Of a stretch of 64,000 bases of DNA, positions 16,623 through 24,793 are shown piece after piece. The stretch is from Paraburkholderia sp. BCC1886. GTDB taxonomy: Bacteria; Pseudomonadota; Gammaproteobacteria; Burkholderiales; Burkholderiaceae. The stretch is taken from contig NZ_CAAJGK010000129.1 of NCBI RefSeq assembly GCF_900996245.1, forward strand, positions 226,161-290,160. Reading direction: 5' to 3'. Numbering within the stretch: the stretch's first letter is position 1; every line of letters starts with the position of its first letter. A program made the position numbers and the translations under genes. The notes beneath the pieces are model-generated. The model did not search any database. It saw only the letters and a program-made list of their open reading frames with translations, and had not been told where the DNA came from.

Positions 16623-17391
16623 CGCTCAACTCCTCGCCGAGATAGGCTTCGAGCACGGCGGGATCGCCGACGACCTGTTCGGCGTCGCCATCCGCGATCA
16701 GGCAACCATGATCGAGCACGACGAGTTCGTCGCACAGCGACATGACGAAGCCGAGGTTATGTTCGACCAGCAACAGGCTCACGCCTGCACGGTTGACGTT
16801 CTCGATCGCGGTGATGACCTGTTCGACCTCGCCATGCGGCACGCCGGCGACCGGTTCGTCGAGCAGCATCAGCGACGGTTCGCCGACTAGCGCACGGGCG
16901 ATCTCGACGATCTTCGCCTCGCCGAAACTGAGCGTGCCGGCGAGCCGTTGCGCGCGATTCGCGAGTCCGAACCTTTCCAGCGCCGCCATCGAACGTGCAT
17001 GAATCTCGCGTTCCTCGCGGCGCTGCGCGGGCGTGCGCAGCACCGACGCCACGAAGCCCGCGCGGGTTCGCGGATGACATCCCACCATCACGTTCTCGAG
17101 CACCGTCTGTTGCGTGAACAACTGCAGGTTCTGGAACGTCCGGGCAATGCCGAGTTGCGCGCGCCGCGCCATCGGCAGCGCGTCGATGCGCTTGCCTTCG
17201 AACGCGATCGAACCGTTCGACGGCGCGGTGTTGCCCGAGATCGTATTGAACAGCGTGGATTTGCCCGCGCCGTTCGGGCCGATCAATCCCTTGATGCTGC
17301 CGCGCGCGACGCTGAACGTTACGTCGTCGAGCGCCGCGAGGCCGCCGAAGCGCACGCCGATGGCGTCGACGTTGAGAATCGCATCAGTCAT
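16615..17391 (-). CDS. branched-chain-type ABC transporter ATP-binding protein (LivG-like)
   Basis: A 258-residue ATPase with Walker A GPNGAGKST and the LivG-specific GIARTFQNLQLF. The signature is LSFGEAKIVEIARAL, where Phe replaces the second Gly of the canonical LSGGQ, a common variant in this subfamily. Walker B is LMLLDEPVAGVP and the switch His is in LLVEHN. It overlaps the LivM-type permease gene by 8 bp and the LivF-type gene by 8 bp, so translation of the importer subunits is tightly coupled. Confidence 0.93.
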   Translation of the reverse strand: MTDAILNVDAIGVRFGGLAALDDVTFSVARGSIKGLIGPNGAGKSTLFNTISGNTAPSNGSIAFEGKRIDALPMARRAQLGIARTFQNLQLFTQQTVLENVMVGCHPRTRAGFVASVLRTPAQRREEREIHARSMAALERFGLANRAQRLAGTLSFGEAKIVEIARALVGEPSLMLLDEPVAGVPHGEVEQVITAIENVNRAGVSLLLVEHNLGFVMSLCDELVVLDHGCLIADGDAEQVVGDPAVLEAYLGEELSDA

Positions 17392-18451
17392 GGCGCACGC
17401 TCCGCGTCGATCGACTTGCCCAGCGTTTTCGCAAAGTCTCGCCGATACCCGCGAGCCCGGCGGGGAAGCCCGTCAGCACCACGACCATCGCCACACCGAA
17501 GATCAGCAGTTCGGCATCGGGAATCGCGCGTAACCCTTCGGGCACGAACGTGTAGACCAGCGCGCCGAGCAGCGGGCCGTAGAAGCGGGCGCGCCCGCCC
17601 ACCGCGACCATCACCATCAGCAGAATGGAGACGGAAACCGAAAACGATTCCGGCGAAATGAAACCCGTGTAGTGCCCATACAGCGAACCCGCAACCGCCG
17701 ACATCGCGGCCGACAGGGTGAACACGGCGAGCTTCATCTTGCGCGTATCGACACCGCTAGCTTGGGCGCCGGTCTCGCTGGTGCCGAGGCTGACCATCGC
17801 TCGGCCGATGCGCGAATGCGTCAGGTTCCAGATGCCCCACATGAGCGCGAGCGAGACGGCGCAGCATAGCCAGTAGAACGCGCGGTCGGTATCGAACGCA
17901 AAGCCGCCGATGGAAAACGGCGCAATGCCGGACAGCCCGTTCGGACCGCCGGTGAGATCGACCAGTTCGACGAACAGCACGGAGACGATCGCGTTCAGGC
18001 CGAGCGTCGCCATCGCGAGGTAGTGGCCTTTCAGGCGGAAGGTCGGCAAACCGGTGACGAATGCGACGCCCGCGGTCAGCGCGACGGCCACGGCCATGTC
18101 GAGCAAAGGCGGCGTGCCGTAGCGGACCGACAGCACGCCGCTGACATACGCCCCGAGTCCATAAAACGCGGCATGGCACAGCGAAATCTGTCCGCAGTAA
18201 CCGGCGACCAGGTTAAGGCCTGCGAGCAGCAGCAGATTGAGCAGCAAGGTGACTGCGAGCCCGGTGAGGTACGCGTTGGGCAGCAGCAGCGGCACGAGCG
18301 CGAGCAGGGCCCAGATGACGAAGAGGCTCGCCGGACGACGGTTGAACGCGGCGCCTCGTGCGTCGATCGAGACCGCGTCCGATCTCGTCAGCGAGCCGGA
18401 TAACACCTCGCCACGTGGTTCGCGCGGAATCGGTTTTTCCAGAGAGGCCAT
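17384..18451 (-). CDS. branched-chain-type ABC transporter permease (LivM-like)
   Basis: A 355-residue integral membrane permease with about nine hydrophobic segments after a soluble N-terminus of about 40 residues. The LivM hallmarks GYCGQISLCHAAFYGLGAY and the cytoplasmic loop GRAMVSLGTSETGAQASGVDTRKMKLAVF, which contacts the ATPases, are clear. It lies 3 bp downstream of the LivH-type permease gene and overlaps the LivG-type gene by 8 bp. Confidence 0.92.
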   Translation of the reverse strand: MASLEKPIPREPRGEVLSGSLTRSDAVSIDARGAAFNRRPASLFVIWALLALVPLLLPNAYLTGLAVTLLLNLLLLAGLNLVAGYCGQISLCHAAFYGLGAYVSGVLSVRYGTPPLLDMAVAVALTAGVAFVTGLPTFRLKGHYLAMATLGLNAIVSVLFVELVDLTGGPNGLSGIAPFSIGGFAFDTDRAFYWLCCAVSLALMWGIWNLTHSRIGRAMVSLGTSETGAQASGVDTRKMKLAVFTLSAAMSAVAGSLYGHYTGFISPESFSVSVSILLMVMVAVGGRARFYGPLLGALVYTFVPEGLRAIPDAELLIFGVAMVVVLTGFPAGLAGIGETLRKRWASRSTRSVRHD

Positions 18452-18454
18452 GGC

Positions 18455-19345
18455 TCAGACCTTCACGATATCGGCTCGTCCGAACAGCCCGTGCGGACGT
18501 ACGAACAGCACGAGCAGCAGACAGACGAACGACACCGCGTCACGAAAATGCGACGACACCAGACCGCTCGCGAACGATTCCAGCAAACCGAGCAGCAGGC
18601 CGCCGAGCAACGCGCCGCGCAAGCCGCCGAGACCGCCGAGCATCGCCGCGGCAAACCCCTTGAAGCCGAACAGCGTGCCCGAGTCGTACGACACGAAGGT
18701 GAGCGGCGTGACGATCACACCGGCGACGCCGCCCGCCAGCGCAGCCAGCACGAAAGCCCACGACACCGTGCGTTCGACCGGCACGCCCATCAACGCGGCT
18801 GCGCCCGGTTCGGCTGCGCACGCGCGCATCGCGCGGCCTGCCAGCGTGTACTCGAAGAACAGATGCGTCGCGACGATGAAGGCGAGCGCGATGCCCATCA
18901 GCCAGAGCGCCTGCGCATCCACCGCGATCCCTGCGAGCGACACCGTGCCGGGCGTTAGACCAGGCAAACCGTGCGGGTCCTTGCCGAGCGTCATCATCAC
19001 GGCACTGCGCAGACTCAGGCCCACGCCGATGGTGACGAGCGTCAGCGTGAACGGATTATTGCTGCCGCTGCGGTTCACGAAGGGCATCACGAGCCGGTCG
19101 CAGATCCAGCCGAGCAGCGCACAGGCCGCCGGCGCCGCGACGCACGACGCCCACACGGGCCAACCGGCGCCGTGCAGCGCGGAGGCGATCATCCCGCCCG
19201 CCATCAGCCACTCGCCCTGCGCGAAGTTGATCGCGCCAGTCGCCTTGTACACGACGTTGAAGCCGACCGCGACGATTGCGTAGATGCAGCCCATCGTGAG
19301 TCCGGCAATCGCGAGTTGCAGCAGCTGCACGGCAAGCGGATTCAT
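18455..19345 (-). CDS. branched-chain-type ABC transporter permease (LivH-like)
   Basis: A 296-residue permease with about eight membrane segments. Typical LivH motifs are GLTMGCIYAIVAVGFNVVYKATGAINFAQGE near the N-terminus and MLGGLGGLRGALLGGLLLGLLE near the C-terminus. The start at 19345 overlaps the stop of the upstream ferritin-like gene by 4 bp (ATGA); the same frame is open to 19759 but the extension is antisense-like and not conserved in character. This overlap ties the importer directly to the di-iron proteins. Confidence 0.92.
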   Translation of the reverse strand: MNPLAVQLLQLAIAGLTMGCIYAIVAVGFNVVYKATGAINFAQGEWLMAGGMIASALHGAGWPVWASCVAAPAACALLGWICDRLVMPFVNRSGSNNPFTLTLVTIGVGLSLRSAVMMTLGKDPHGLPGLTPGTVSLAGIAVDAQALWLMGIALAFIVATHLFFEYTLAGRAMRACAAEPGAAALMGVPVERTVSWAFVLAALAGGVAGVIVTPLTFVSYDSGTLFGFKGFAAAMLGGLGGLRGALLGGLLLGLLESFASGLVSSHFRDAVSFVCLLLVLFVRPHGLFGRADIVKV

Positions 19346-20265
19346 ACGGCCCGACCTTCGGGCAACGCGATATCGAGTCCCAGCGCGTTCAGGCGTTTGA
19401 CCGAGTCGCGCAACGCGCCGAGCAGCACGTCCACTTCCTGCTGGGCGGAGACCGCGCCGAGGCCCGCGAGCGCAGTACGGTCGGTCGCGCTTTCCAGTTC
19501 GCTCTGGCCCGCGAGCAGCGCACTGTGCAGCCCGCCGAGCGCCACTTTGGCGATATACGTCAGCACCCGTTCGACGATGGCCGCGCGCGCTGCCTCGTCC
19601 CACACGGGCGAGCGGACGTCCAGATACAGCCAGCCGAAGCGCGCGTGCCGTTCCTTGGCCGTGACGATCTGTTCGAGCGCCTGACGCACGACCGGATCGG
19701 TCGTGTTGTCCAGATACGCGCGATAGAGTTGCAGTTCGACCTCCGCTTCGACCACGCAATGCGCGGTGAAATGCGCGTCGAGCGAATCTTCGGCGCGCAG
19801 TGCCGACACGTGGCGGAACTGATCGAACAGGCTTTCGTCACGCGCTTGCGGCGGACGGTCGAAATAGCCGCCCAGCGCATTGGCGAGCGTGTGATATGTC
19901 TCGATCTGCCACGCTTCCTCGGTGTTCTTCACCGTCAGGAAGTACTTGGGATCGGACTCGCGGTCGGGTTCGAGGCAGAAGCGGATCAACGTCGCCGGCG
20001 TATCCGACAGGCGCGGATACTCGAGCCATGCACGGCGGCTCCAGACCAGCCGCGCGGCCAGCAGCGCGTCCGCCGAATAGGCGCCGGTATCGAGCCGGGC
20101 CCACGCGATGTCGGTCAGCGGATTCCAGCGCGACTGCTTGGCCAGATCGTAAAGATCGCGGATCGAATCGATCTGGCGCGACAGCGCGATCGGAAAGCGC
20201 CGTTCCTGGCCGATGCGAACCGGTTGTGTCGCGAGCGCCGGACTCGCAGCGAGAATGTCAGTCAT
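19342..20265 (-). CDS. ferritin-like protein with a degenerate di-iron site (paralogue of the gene at 20287)
   Basis: A 307-residue helical protein that aligns nearly gap-free over its core with the product of 20287-21207, sharing WSRRAW-EY, LGGY and RH--FGW. Four ligand positions are kept (E82, E117, E175, H207). The two others are changed: the first ExxH reads E117-x-x-Q120 and the second reads K204-x-x-H207. A catalytic carboxylate-bridged di-iron centre is therefore unlikely. It may be a structural or regulatory partner of the intact paralogue, as seen in heteromeric di-iron oxygenases and ribonucleotide reductase (inference). It is 21 bp downstream of that paralogue and overlaps the LivH-type gene by 4 bp. 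No close functional homologue is known to me. Confidence 0.72.
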   Translation of the reverse strand: MTDILAASPALATQPVRIGQERRFPIALSRQIDSIRDLYDLAKQSRWNPLTDIAWARLDTGAYSADALLAARLVWSRRAWLEYPRLSDTPATLIRFCLEPDRESDPKYFLTVKNTEEAWQIETYHTLANALGGYFDRPPQARDESLFDQFRHVSALRAEDSLDAHFTAHCVVEAEVELQLYRAYLDNTTDPVVRQALEQIVTAKERHARFGWLYLDVRSPVWDEAARAAIVERVLTYIAKVALGGLHSALLAGQSELESATDRTALAGLGAVSAQQEVDVLLGALRDSVKRLNALGLDIALPEGRAV

Positions 20266-20286
20266 GTGCGGCTCCAGGTCTTCCGT

Positions 20287-21207
20287 TCAGAATGTGCCGA
20301 GCTTCGGGTGGGAGAAGTTCGGCAAGTCGATGCCCCACGGGCGCATGCGTTCGCGAATGGACCGGATCGACGCGATAAAAATCGGCTTCTCCAGTTCCTC
20401 GACCGTCGCGCCGAGTCCGGCTTCCCAGGCGAGCCGGTCCATGGCGATTTCTTCGCGCGCGTCTTCGCTGTCCGGCGAGAGCCATGTCACGTGGTAGCCG
20501 TTCAGTTCGACTTTTTCGATCATGGTCACCACGGCTTCTTCGACGGCTTTGACTTCGGCACGCGAGAGCAGCGGCATTTGCGCGTCGAGAAAGCGCCAGC
20601 CGAAGGCGCAATGCCGTACTTCGTCGCGCGTGATCATCTGGTGGATGCGTTTCGCGGCCGGGTCGCGGGTGATCTCGGCCAGATGGCGGAACACGTCGAA
20701 CGCCACTTCCTCGGACGTGCAGACGAGCGCCGCGATGATGGCTTCGAGCGGCATCGACGGATCGAGCGCCATGCGGCGCACGCCGTGCGTCGCCACCGAT
20801 TGCTGGGCTTTCGGCTTGGGCGCCTCGATGTAGCCGCCGAGGCGCTCGGCCATCCGGAAGCACGATTCCGCATGCCGGCTTTCTTCCTGCGAACGGATCG
20901 TGAAGTAGAGCCGCATGTCCGGCGCGCGCTTCTCATGACAGAAACGCACCTGCAGCGCCGGGCTCTCCGAGATCGCCGCATATTCCGTCCAGGCGCGACG
21001 GCTCCAGCTCAGGCGGCCGGCGTAGCGCTGCTCTTCGGTATAGATGGACGGGTCGCACGCCTCCCAGTCGATATCGACACGCGGATCCCACTGCTTGCTG
21101 GTCGACAGATGGAACAGTTCGCGGATCTTCGGAATGCGCACGTCGAGGTCGAGCGGAAACTGGCTGACAGGTGCGTCGAGAATCGTAAAAGACGAGGCTA
21201 CGGACAT
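20287..21207 (-). CDS. ferritin-like di-iron protein, putative oxygenase
   Basis: A 306-residue all-helical protein with the ligand pattern of ferritin-like carboxylate-bridged di-iron enzymes: E75 (WTEY), E109-x-x-H112 (EESRH), E167 and E196-x-x-H199 (DEVRH). Size and spacing resemble AurF-type or R2-type oxygenases rather than ferritin. No ferredoxin or reductase partner gene is next to it. It is the first enzyme gene after the binding protein in the GntR-headed cluster and is followed by its degenerate paralogue. A role in oxidising the imported compound, perhaps on nitrogen or a C-H bond, is inference. The start is an ATG at 21207 preceded by AGGAGAACC. Confidence 0.75.
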   Translation of the reverse strand: MSVASSFTILDAPVSQFPLDLDVRIPKIRELFHLSTSKQWDPRVDIDWEACDPSIYTEEQRYAGRLSWSRRAWTEYAAISESPALQVRFCHEKRAPDMRLYFTIRSQEESRHAESCFRMAERLGGYIEAPKPKAQQSVATHGVRRMALDPSMPLEAIIAALVCTSEEVAFDVFRHLAEITRDPAAKRIHQMITRDEVRHCAFGWRFLDAQMPLLSRAEVKAVEEAVVTMIEKVELNGYHVTWLSPDSEDAREEIAMDRLAWEAGLGATVEELEKPIFIASIRSIRERMRPWGIDLPNFSHPKLGTF

Positions 21208-21276
21208 GATGGTTCTCCTGGCGGACGGGCTAGGTGAGCGTGATGAGCGGGCGAGCGGATGAGCAGTACGCCGGCC

Positions 21277-22503
21277 CTAGTGATAATCGGCGAGACGGAA
21301 GCGGGTGCCGTCGTAACGGATCATCACCGTGTCGCTCTTCGACAGACCGGAGTGACGTTCCGGGGAAAACGTATAGATGCCGCTGATGCCCTTGTAGCCC
21401 TGGATGCCCGCGAACGCGCCGGCAATTGCCGCGCCATCCGCCTTGGGACCGGCTTTCTGCATGGCCTGCGCGGCGAGCATCACGGCGTCGTACGACTGCG
21501 CGACGAACTGGTTGGGCGCGTGACCGAAGCGCGCTTCGAAGCGCTTCGTCAGATCGAGAATGTTCGACTTGACCGGGTCGTTATCGGGCAGGTCCGCACC
21601 GACCGGGAATTTCACCGAAACCAGCAGGATGCTTTTCGCGTCTTCACCTGCAAGTTTCATGTAGCGCTGGTCGACGAAACCATAGCTATGAATCAGCGGC
21701 ATGGTGAGGCCCAACTGCTTCGCCTGCTTGATGAAAATGAGGCCGGCCGGTGTCACCGTCCAGCACACGACCGCACCGACACTGGCCGATTTCGCGGCCG
21801 TGAGTTGCGGCGTGAGATCGGTGTCCGACGGATTGAACGACTGATACACCACCTCGAGCTTGCGCTCCTTCGCAATGGTCTTCAGCTGTTCGACGGCGCT
21901 CTGGCCGAAGCCGCTGCTGTCCGCGAGGAAGGCGATTTTCGTGATCTTCTGTTTGTCGAAATAGTCGGCGAGACGCTCCAGCACCTGGTCGTCGTCCACC
22001 GTGCTCTTCACCGCGAACTTGCGCTGCGCGGCGGGATACACGATCGACATCGCGCCTTCGGTGGAGACGAACGGCACCTGCGCTTTCTCGGCGAGCGGTT
22101 GCATGGCGAGCGCGATGCCGCTCATGTTGCCGCCGCCCACGATGACCGAGACCTTGTCCTGCGAGATCAGACGCCGCGTGGCATTGATCGCCTTCGCGGG
22201 CTGACTCTCGCCGTCGTAAAACACCCATTCGACCTTCTGTCCATTGATGCCGCCGTGGGCATTCAGATCGTCCACCGCCATCTGCATCGCGTCTTTCATG
22301 TCTTCGCCGAGGAACGCGGCGGGTCCCGTCACCGACAGGATCGAGCCGATCTTGACCTGCGCGAATGCGGGCCCGCTCGCGATCAACGCGAACGCGAGCG
22401 GCAGGGACAGCGCGCAACTGCGCAGCCAGCGCGAAGGCGCGCTCCGCTGGACGTCGGCGGGTTGTCGAAGCGTCGATCTTGCAACGGAAAAAACACGATT
22501 CAT
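21277..22503 (-). CDS. periplasmic substrate-binding protein of the Liv-type ABC importer
   Basis: A 408-residue type I periplasmic binding protein (Leu/Ile/Val-binding family). A signal peptide is visible (about residues 20-50, SLPLAFALIASGPAFAQV with cleavage after AFA), followed by VKIGSILSVTGPAAFLGEDMKD, the classic HAAT start. The start at 22503 follows GGAGCAGTCC; an in-frame ATG nine codons upstream lacks a site. It delivers its ligand to the LivHM-type permeases encoded downstream in the same operon. The ligand is unknown; family members bind amino acids, amides, urea and aromatic acids. Confidence 0.93.
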   Translation of the reverse strand: MNRVFSVARSTLRQPADVQRSAPSRWLRSCALSLPLAFALIASGPAFAQVKIGSILSVTGPAAFLGEDMKDAMQMAVDDLNAHGGINGQKVEWVFYDGESQPAKAINATRRLISQDKVSVIVGGGNMSGIALAMQPLAEKAQVPFVSTEGAMSIVYPAAQRKFAVKSTVDDDQVLERLADYFDKQKITKIAFLADSSGFGQSAVEQLKTIAKERKLEVVYQSFNPSDTDLTPQLTAAKSASVGAVVCWTVTPAGLIFIKQAKQLGLTMPLIHSYGFVDQRYMKLAGEDAKSILLVSVKFPVGADLPDNDPVKSNILDLTKRFEARFGHAPNQFVAQSYDAVMLAAQAMQKAGPKADGAAIAGAFAGIQGYKGISGIYTFSPERHSGLSKSDTVMIRYDGTRFRLADYH

Positions 22504-22563
22504 GGACTGCTCCAATGCAGGCGGATTCAAAGTAGAGGAATGAGAGAAACCGGAAAGGGCGTC

Positions 22564-23391
22564 TTACGCGTGGTCCGTGTCGGGCGGCGCGTGCGGCGTG
22601 AGCGGCACGCGCACCGACCAGCGTCCCTGATCCGGCCGGTAATGCGAAGTGCCCGCGAGCACGACATCGCCCGCTTCGTTGCGGTAGGTCATGTGCCGCG
22701 TCAGCACGAGATCGCCGGGCAGCAGGTTCAGATGTTCGGCGTCCGCCTCGTCGGCTTCGCGGCACTCCAGGCCGAACTCGGCATTCACGGCCTGCGCGTC
22801 GGGATTCAGCAGATCGAGAACCGACTGACGCTCCAGCGCGCGTTTCTTCAGCGAGCCCGCAAACCGCACACTCACGTAGCGGTAGTCGATGGACACCGGC
22901 ACCTGCTCCGCACGCCGCAGGCGCACGATATGCCAGACCAGATCGTCGCCGGTGAGACCCAGCCGCGTTTGCCAGGCGGGCGGGCAGGCAATTTTCTCGA
23001 TACGCAGCAATTCGAAGGTCAGCTTGCGGCCGAGGCTCGCCCATTGCTCGATGAAGTTCATCGACGGGTCGACGCGCTCCACGACCTTTTCTGTCATCAC
23101 GAAGGTTCCGAGGCCGCGGCGCCGGACCAGATAGCCTTCGTTGACGAGTTCGCTCATTGCCTGACGCATGGTGGCGCGCGCGACGCCGAAGCGCGCCGAT
23201 AACTCGTGCTCGGGCGTAAACGGCCGGTCCGCATGCGACCACGCGTGAATTTCCACCAGCAGCCGCCGCTTGATCTGCACGTAGAGCGGCAACGGCGAAA
23301 GCCGGTCGATGGAACGGTCTGCCTTAGGTGACGATATATCCCCATCTGCAGCGGGGGAATGGATGCGGGGAAGCGTTCTCGGCGGCATCAT
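22564..23391 (-). CDS. GntR-family (HutC/UTRA) transcriptional regulator
   Basis: A 275-residue repressor-type regulator. The winged helix at about residues 30-100 contains PLYVQIKRRLLVEI and the recognition helix in ELSARFGVARATMRQAM. The UTRA effector domain (about residues 115-265) follows. The start is uncertain: the first ATG at 23436 lies inside a palindrome, so I prefer ATG 23391; ATG 23388 follows directly. It heads the minus-strand operon of binding protein, di-iron proteins, importer, RidA and amidase, 60 bp before the binding protein. It probably represses that operon and itself until the imported compound or a metabolite binds UTRA. Confidence 0.9.
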   Translation of the reverse strand: MMPPRTLPRIHSPAADGDISSPKADRSIDRLSPLPLYVQIKRRLLVEIHAWSHADRPFTPEHELSARFGVARATMRQAMSELVNEGYLVRRRGLGTFVMTEKVVERVDPSMNFIEQWASLGRKLTFELLRIEKIACPPAWQTRLGLTGDDLVWHIVRLRRAEQVPVSIDYRYVSVRFAGSLKKRALERQSVLDLLNPDAQAVNAEFGLECREADEADAEHLNLLPGDLVLTRHMTYRNEAGDVVLAGTSHYRPDQGRWSVRVPLTPHAPPDTDHA

Positions 23392-23420
23392 TTTGTCCAG
23401 AGGACGAGGTGAGACGTTAA

Positions 23421-23440
23421 ATGTATAGTTGGCCATACAT
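23421..23440. promoter_or_regulatory. candidate GntR operator in the divergent promoter
   Basis: A 20-bp imperfect palindrome, ATGTATAGTTGGCCATACAT, has perfect 6-bp ends (ATGTAT/ATACAT) and an inner GGCC. It lies between the GntR regulator and the divergent unknown gene at 23486 and covers the upstream-most ATG of the regulator. This is the expected position for autoregulation. Confidence 0.55.
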
Positions 23441-23485
23441 TAAAACATTTCCCTGTTTTTCAAAAAAATCTTTTCGGGAATCGTT

Positions 23486-24760
23486 ATGCGAATTCAGACT
23501 ATCGACGTGGCGCTCGAGCCTTCGCCCGCGGTGGCGGGGGCCGGCAGCTACTTTTCGCGCGATGCGCTTTCCGGTTGTGACGCGGTGTTGTGGAATCCGG
23601 CCCGGCTGCACGACGGGCTGACGAAGGAGGGGTGCGAGTTGAGCGTCGGCGCGTCGACGGACATGTTCGTCGCGACGCGTCACTGGCGGCATGAGTTCGA
23701 TGCGCTGCTTGCGCGCGGCGGCACGATCGTCACGTTTCTGCCCGCGCGCGCGACCGTGCGCGCCCATCATTTCGAAGACGTGATCGACCTCGATCTGCTC
23801 GAAGCGCTGGACCCGGTTTTCGCGGAATTGCAGGAGGTCTCTTCCACGCAGGGCGAGTCGATTGCGGGCGGCGAGCCTTTTCACGACTTTTTTTCGAGCA
23901 CCGCAGGCCTGTGGCGGCCGGCGTCCCGTCTCGCGAAGGTGCCGGGCGAAACGATCCTGAAGAGCGCGCAGGGCGAGCCGCTCGCGGCCTATCGCACCAG
24001 CGGGGCCGGCCGCGTGTTGTTGTTGCCGCAACTGGCCTCACCCATGGACGACGCGGCGCAGCAGCGCTTCCTGGCCGCGCTGTCGCTGCTGATTGCGCGC
24101 TTGTCGGATGGCGCCGCCGTGCTCAACGCAGCCTGGTTCGACCATGTGCACAACGACGCGCAACAGCAGCGGCTGAGTGTGCTGGCCGACTACCGGCGGC
24201 AGATCGAAGCGATCGAAACGAAAATGCGCGCGCTTGAGGCGAGCGAGAAACAGTGGGCGTTTTCCGCGCAACTCGTGGCGGGAACGGGACGCGGTGTCGC
24301 GCGAGCGGTGAAGAAGAAGCTGACGCTGCTTACCGGCAATGCGCAAAGCGACTGGCTCGACGAATCGTTCGTCCTGGTGCCACGCGGGTCAGGCGTGCAT
24401 CTGTTCAAGACCTTGATTCACGGCGAATTACTCGACGGCCCATCGATCGCGGCGATCGACGATAACCTCGCGCGGATTCGTGACGAGCGTGGGGAAGGCG
24501 GTGGATTAACTGCGGTGACCGTAGTGGATTGTCGCGAAAATATTGCGCCGCTCGCCGGGCGCTCGACCCGATTCGATCCTGCACTCGACGCGCTCTGCCA
24601 CGAACGAGGCTGGTCGCGCATGGTGGGCGCAGCGCTGTTCCTGCTCGACCACGAGGACGCGCAAGCGCTGAGCGCCGCGCGCCTCGCCGAAGACACCGGT
24701 GACGATCTGGCCGGCGTCTACGAACAGGCGGAGCGGCGCCTCACTACGAGTCCCACCTGA
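23486..24760 (+). CDS. hypothetical protein, coiled-coil linker between two alpha/beta regions
   Basis: I do not recognise this 424-residue protein. Residues 1 to about 205 look like an alpha/beta domain with GGTIVTFLPARA and SGAGRVLLLPQLASP, reminiscent of class I glutamine-amidotransferase-like folds but without a visible Cys nucleophile. Residues 225-256 form a likely coiled coil. Residues 275-400 form another alpha/beta region (DESFVLVPRGSGVHLFKTL, then LTAVTVVDCRENIAPL). Its strand pattern loosely recalls restriction-endonuclease-like domains, with Lys kept but the acidic partner missing. No signal peptide or membrane segment is seen. It is divergent from the GntR gene, sharing a 94-bp promoter region with the palindrome at 23421, and ends 33 bp from a convergent GMC oxidoreductase. 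Confidence 0.7.
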   Translation: MRIQTIDVALEPSPAVAGAGSYFSRDALSGCDAVLWNPARLHDGLTKEGCELSVGASTDMFVATRHWRHEFDALLARGGTIVTFLPARATVRAHHFEDVIDLDLLEALDPVFAELQEVSSTQGESIAGGEPFHDFFSSTAGLWRPASRLAKVPGETILKSAQGEPLAAYRTSGAGRVLLLPQLASPMDDAAQQRFLAALSLLIARLSDGAAVLNAAWFDHVHNDAQQQRLSVLADYRRQIEAIETKMRALEASEKQWAFSAQLVAGTGRGVARAVKKKLTLLTGNAQSDWLDESFVLVPRGSGVHLFKTLIHGELLDGPSIAAIDDNLARIRDERGEGGGLTAVTVVDCRENIAPLAGRSTRFDPALDALCHERGWSRMVGAALFLLDHEDAQALSAARLAEDTGDDLAGVYEQAERRLTTSPT

Positions 24761-24793
24761 CGCAGCGGCGGCGCGCGGCGGCAGGCGTGTCGA

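Noticed and set aside
19525..21237. Plus-strand open frame of 570 codons opposite the two ferritin-like genes
   Set aside because: Its composition (Arg, Phe, His-rich) is that of an antisense shadow. The minus-strand products show conserved ligand motifs and paralogy.
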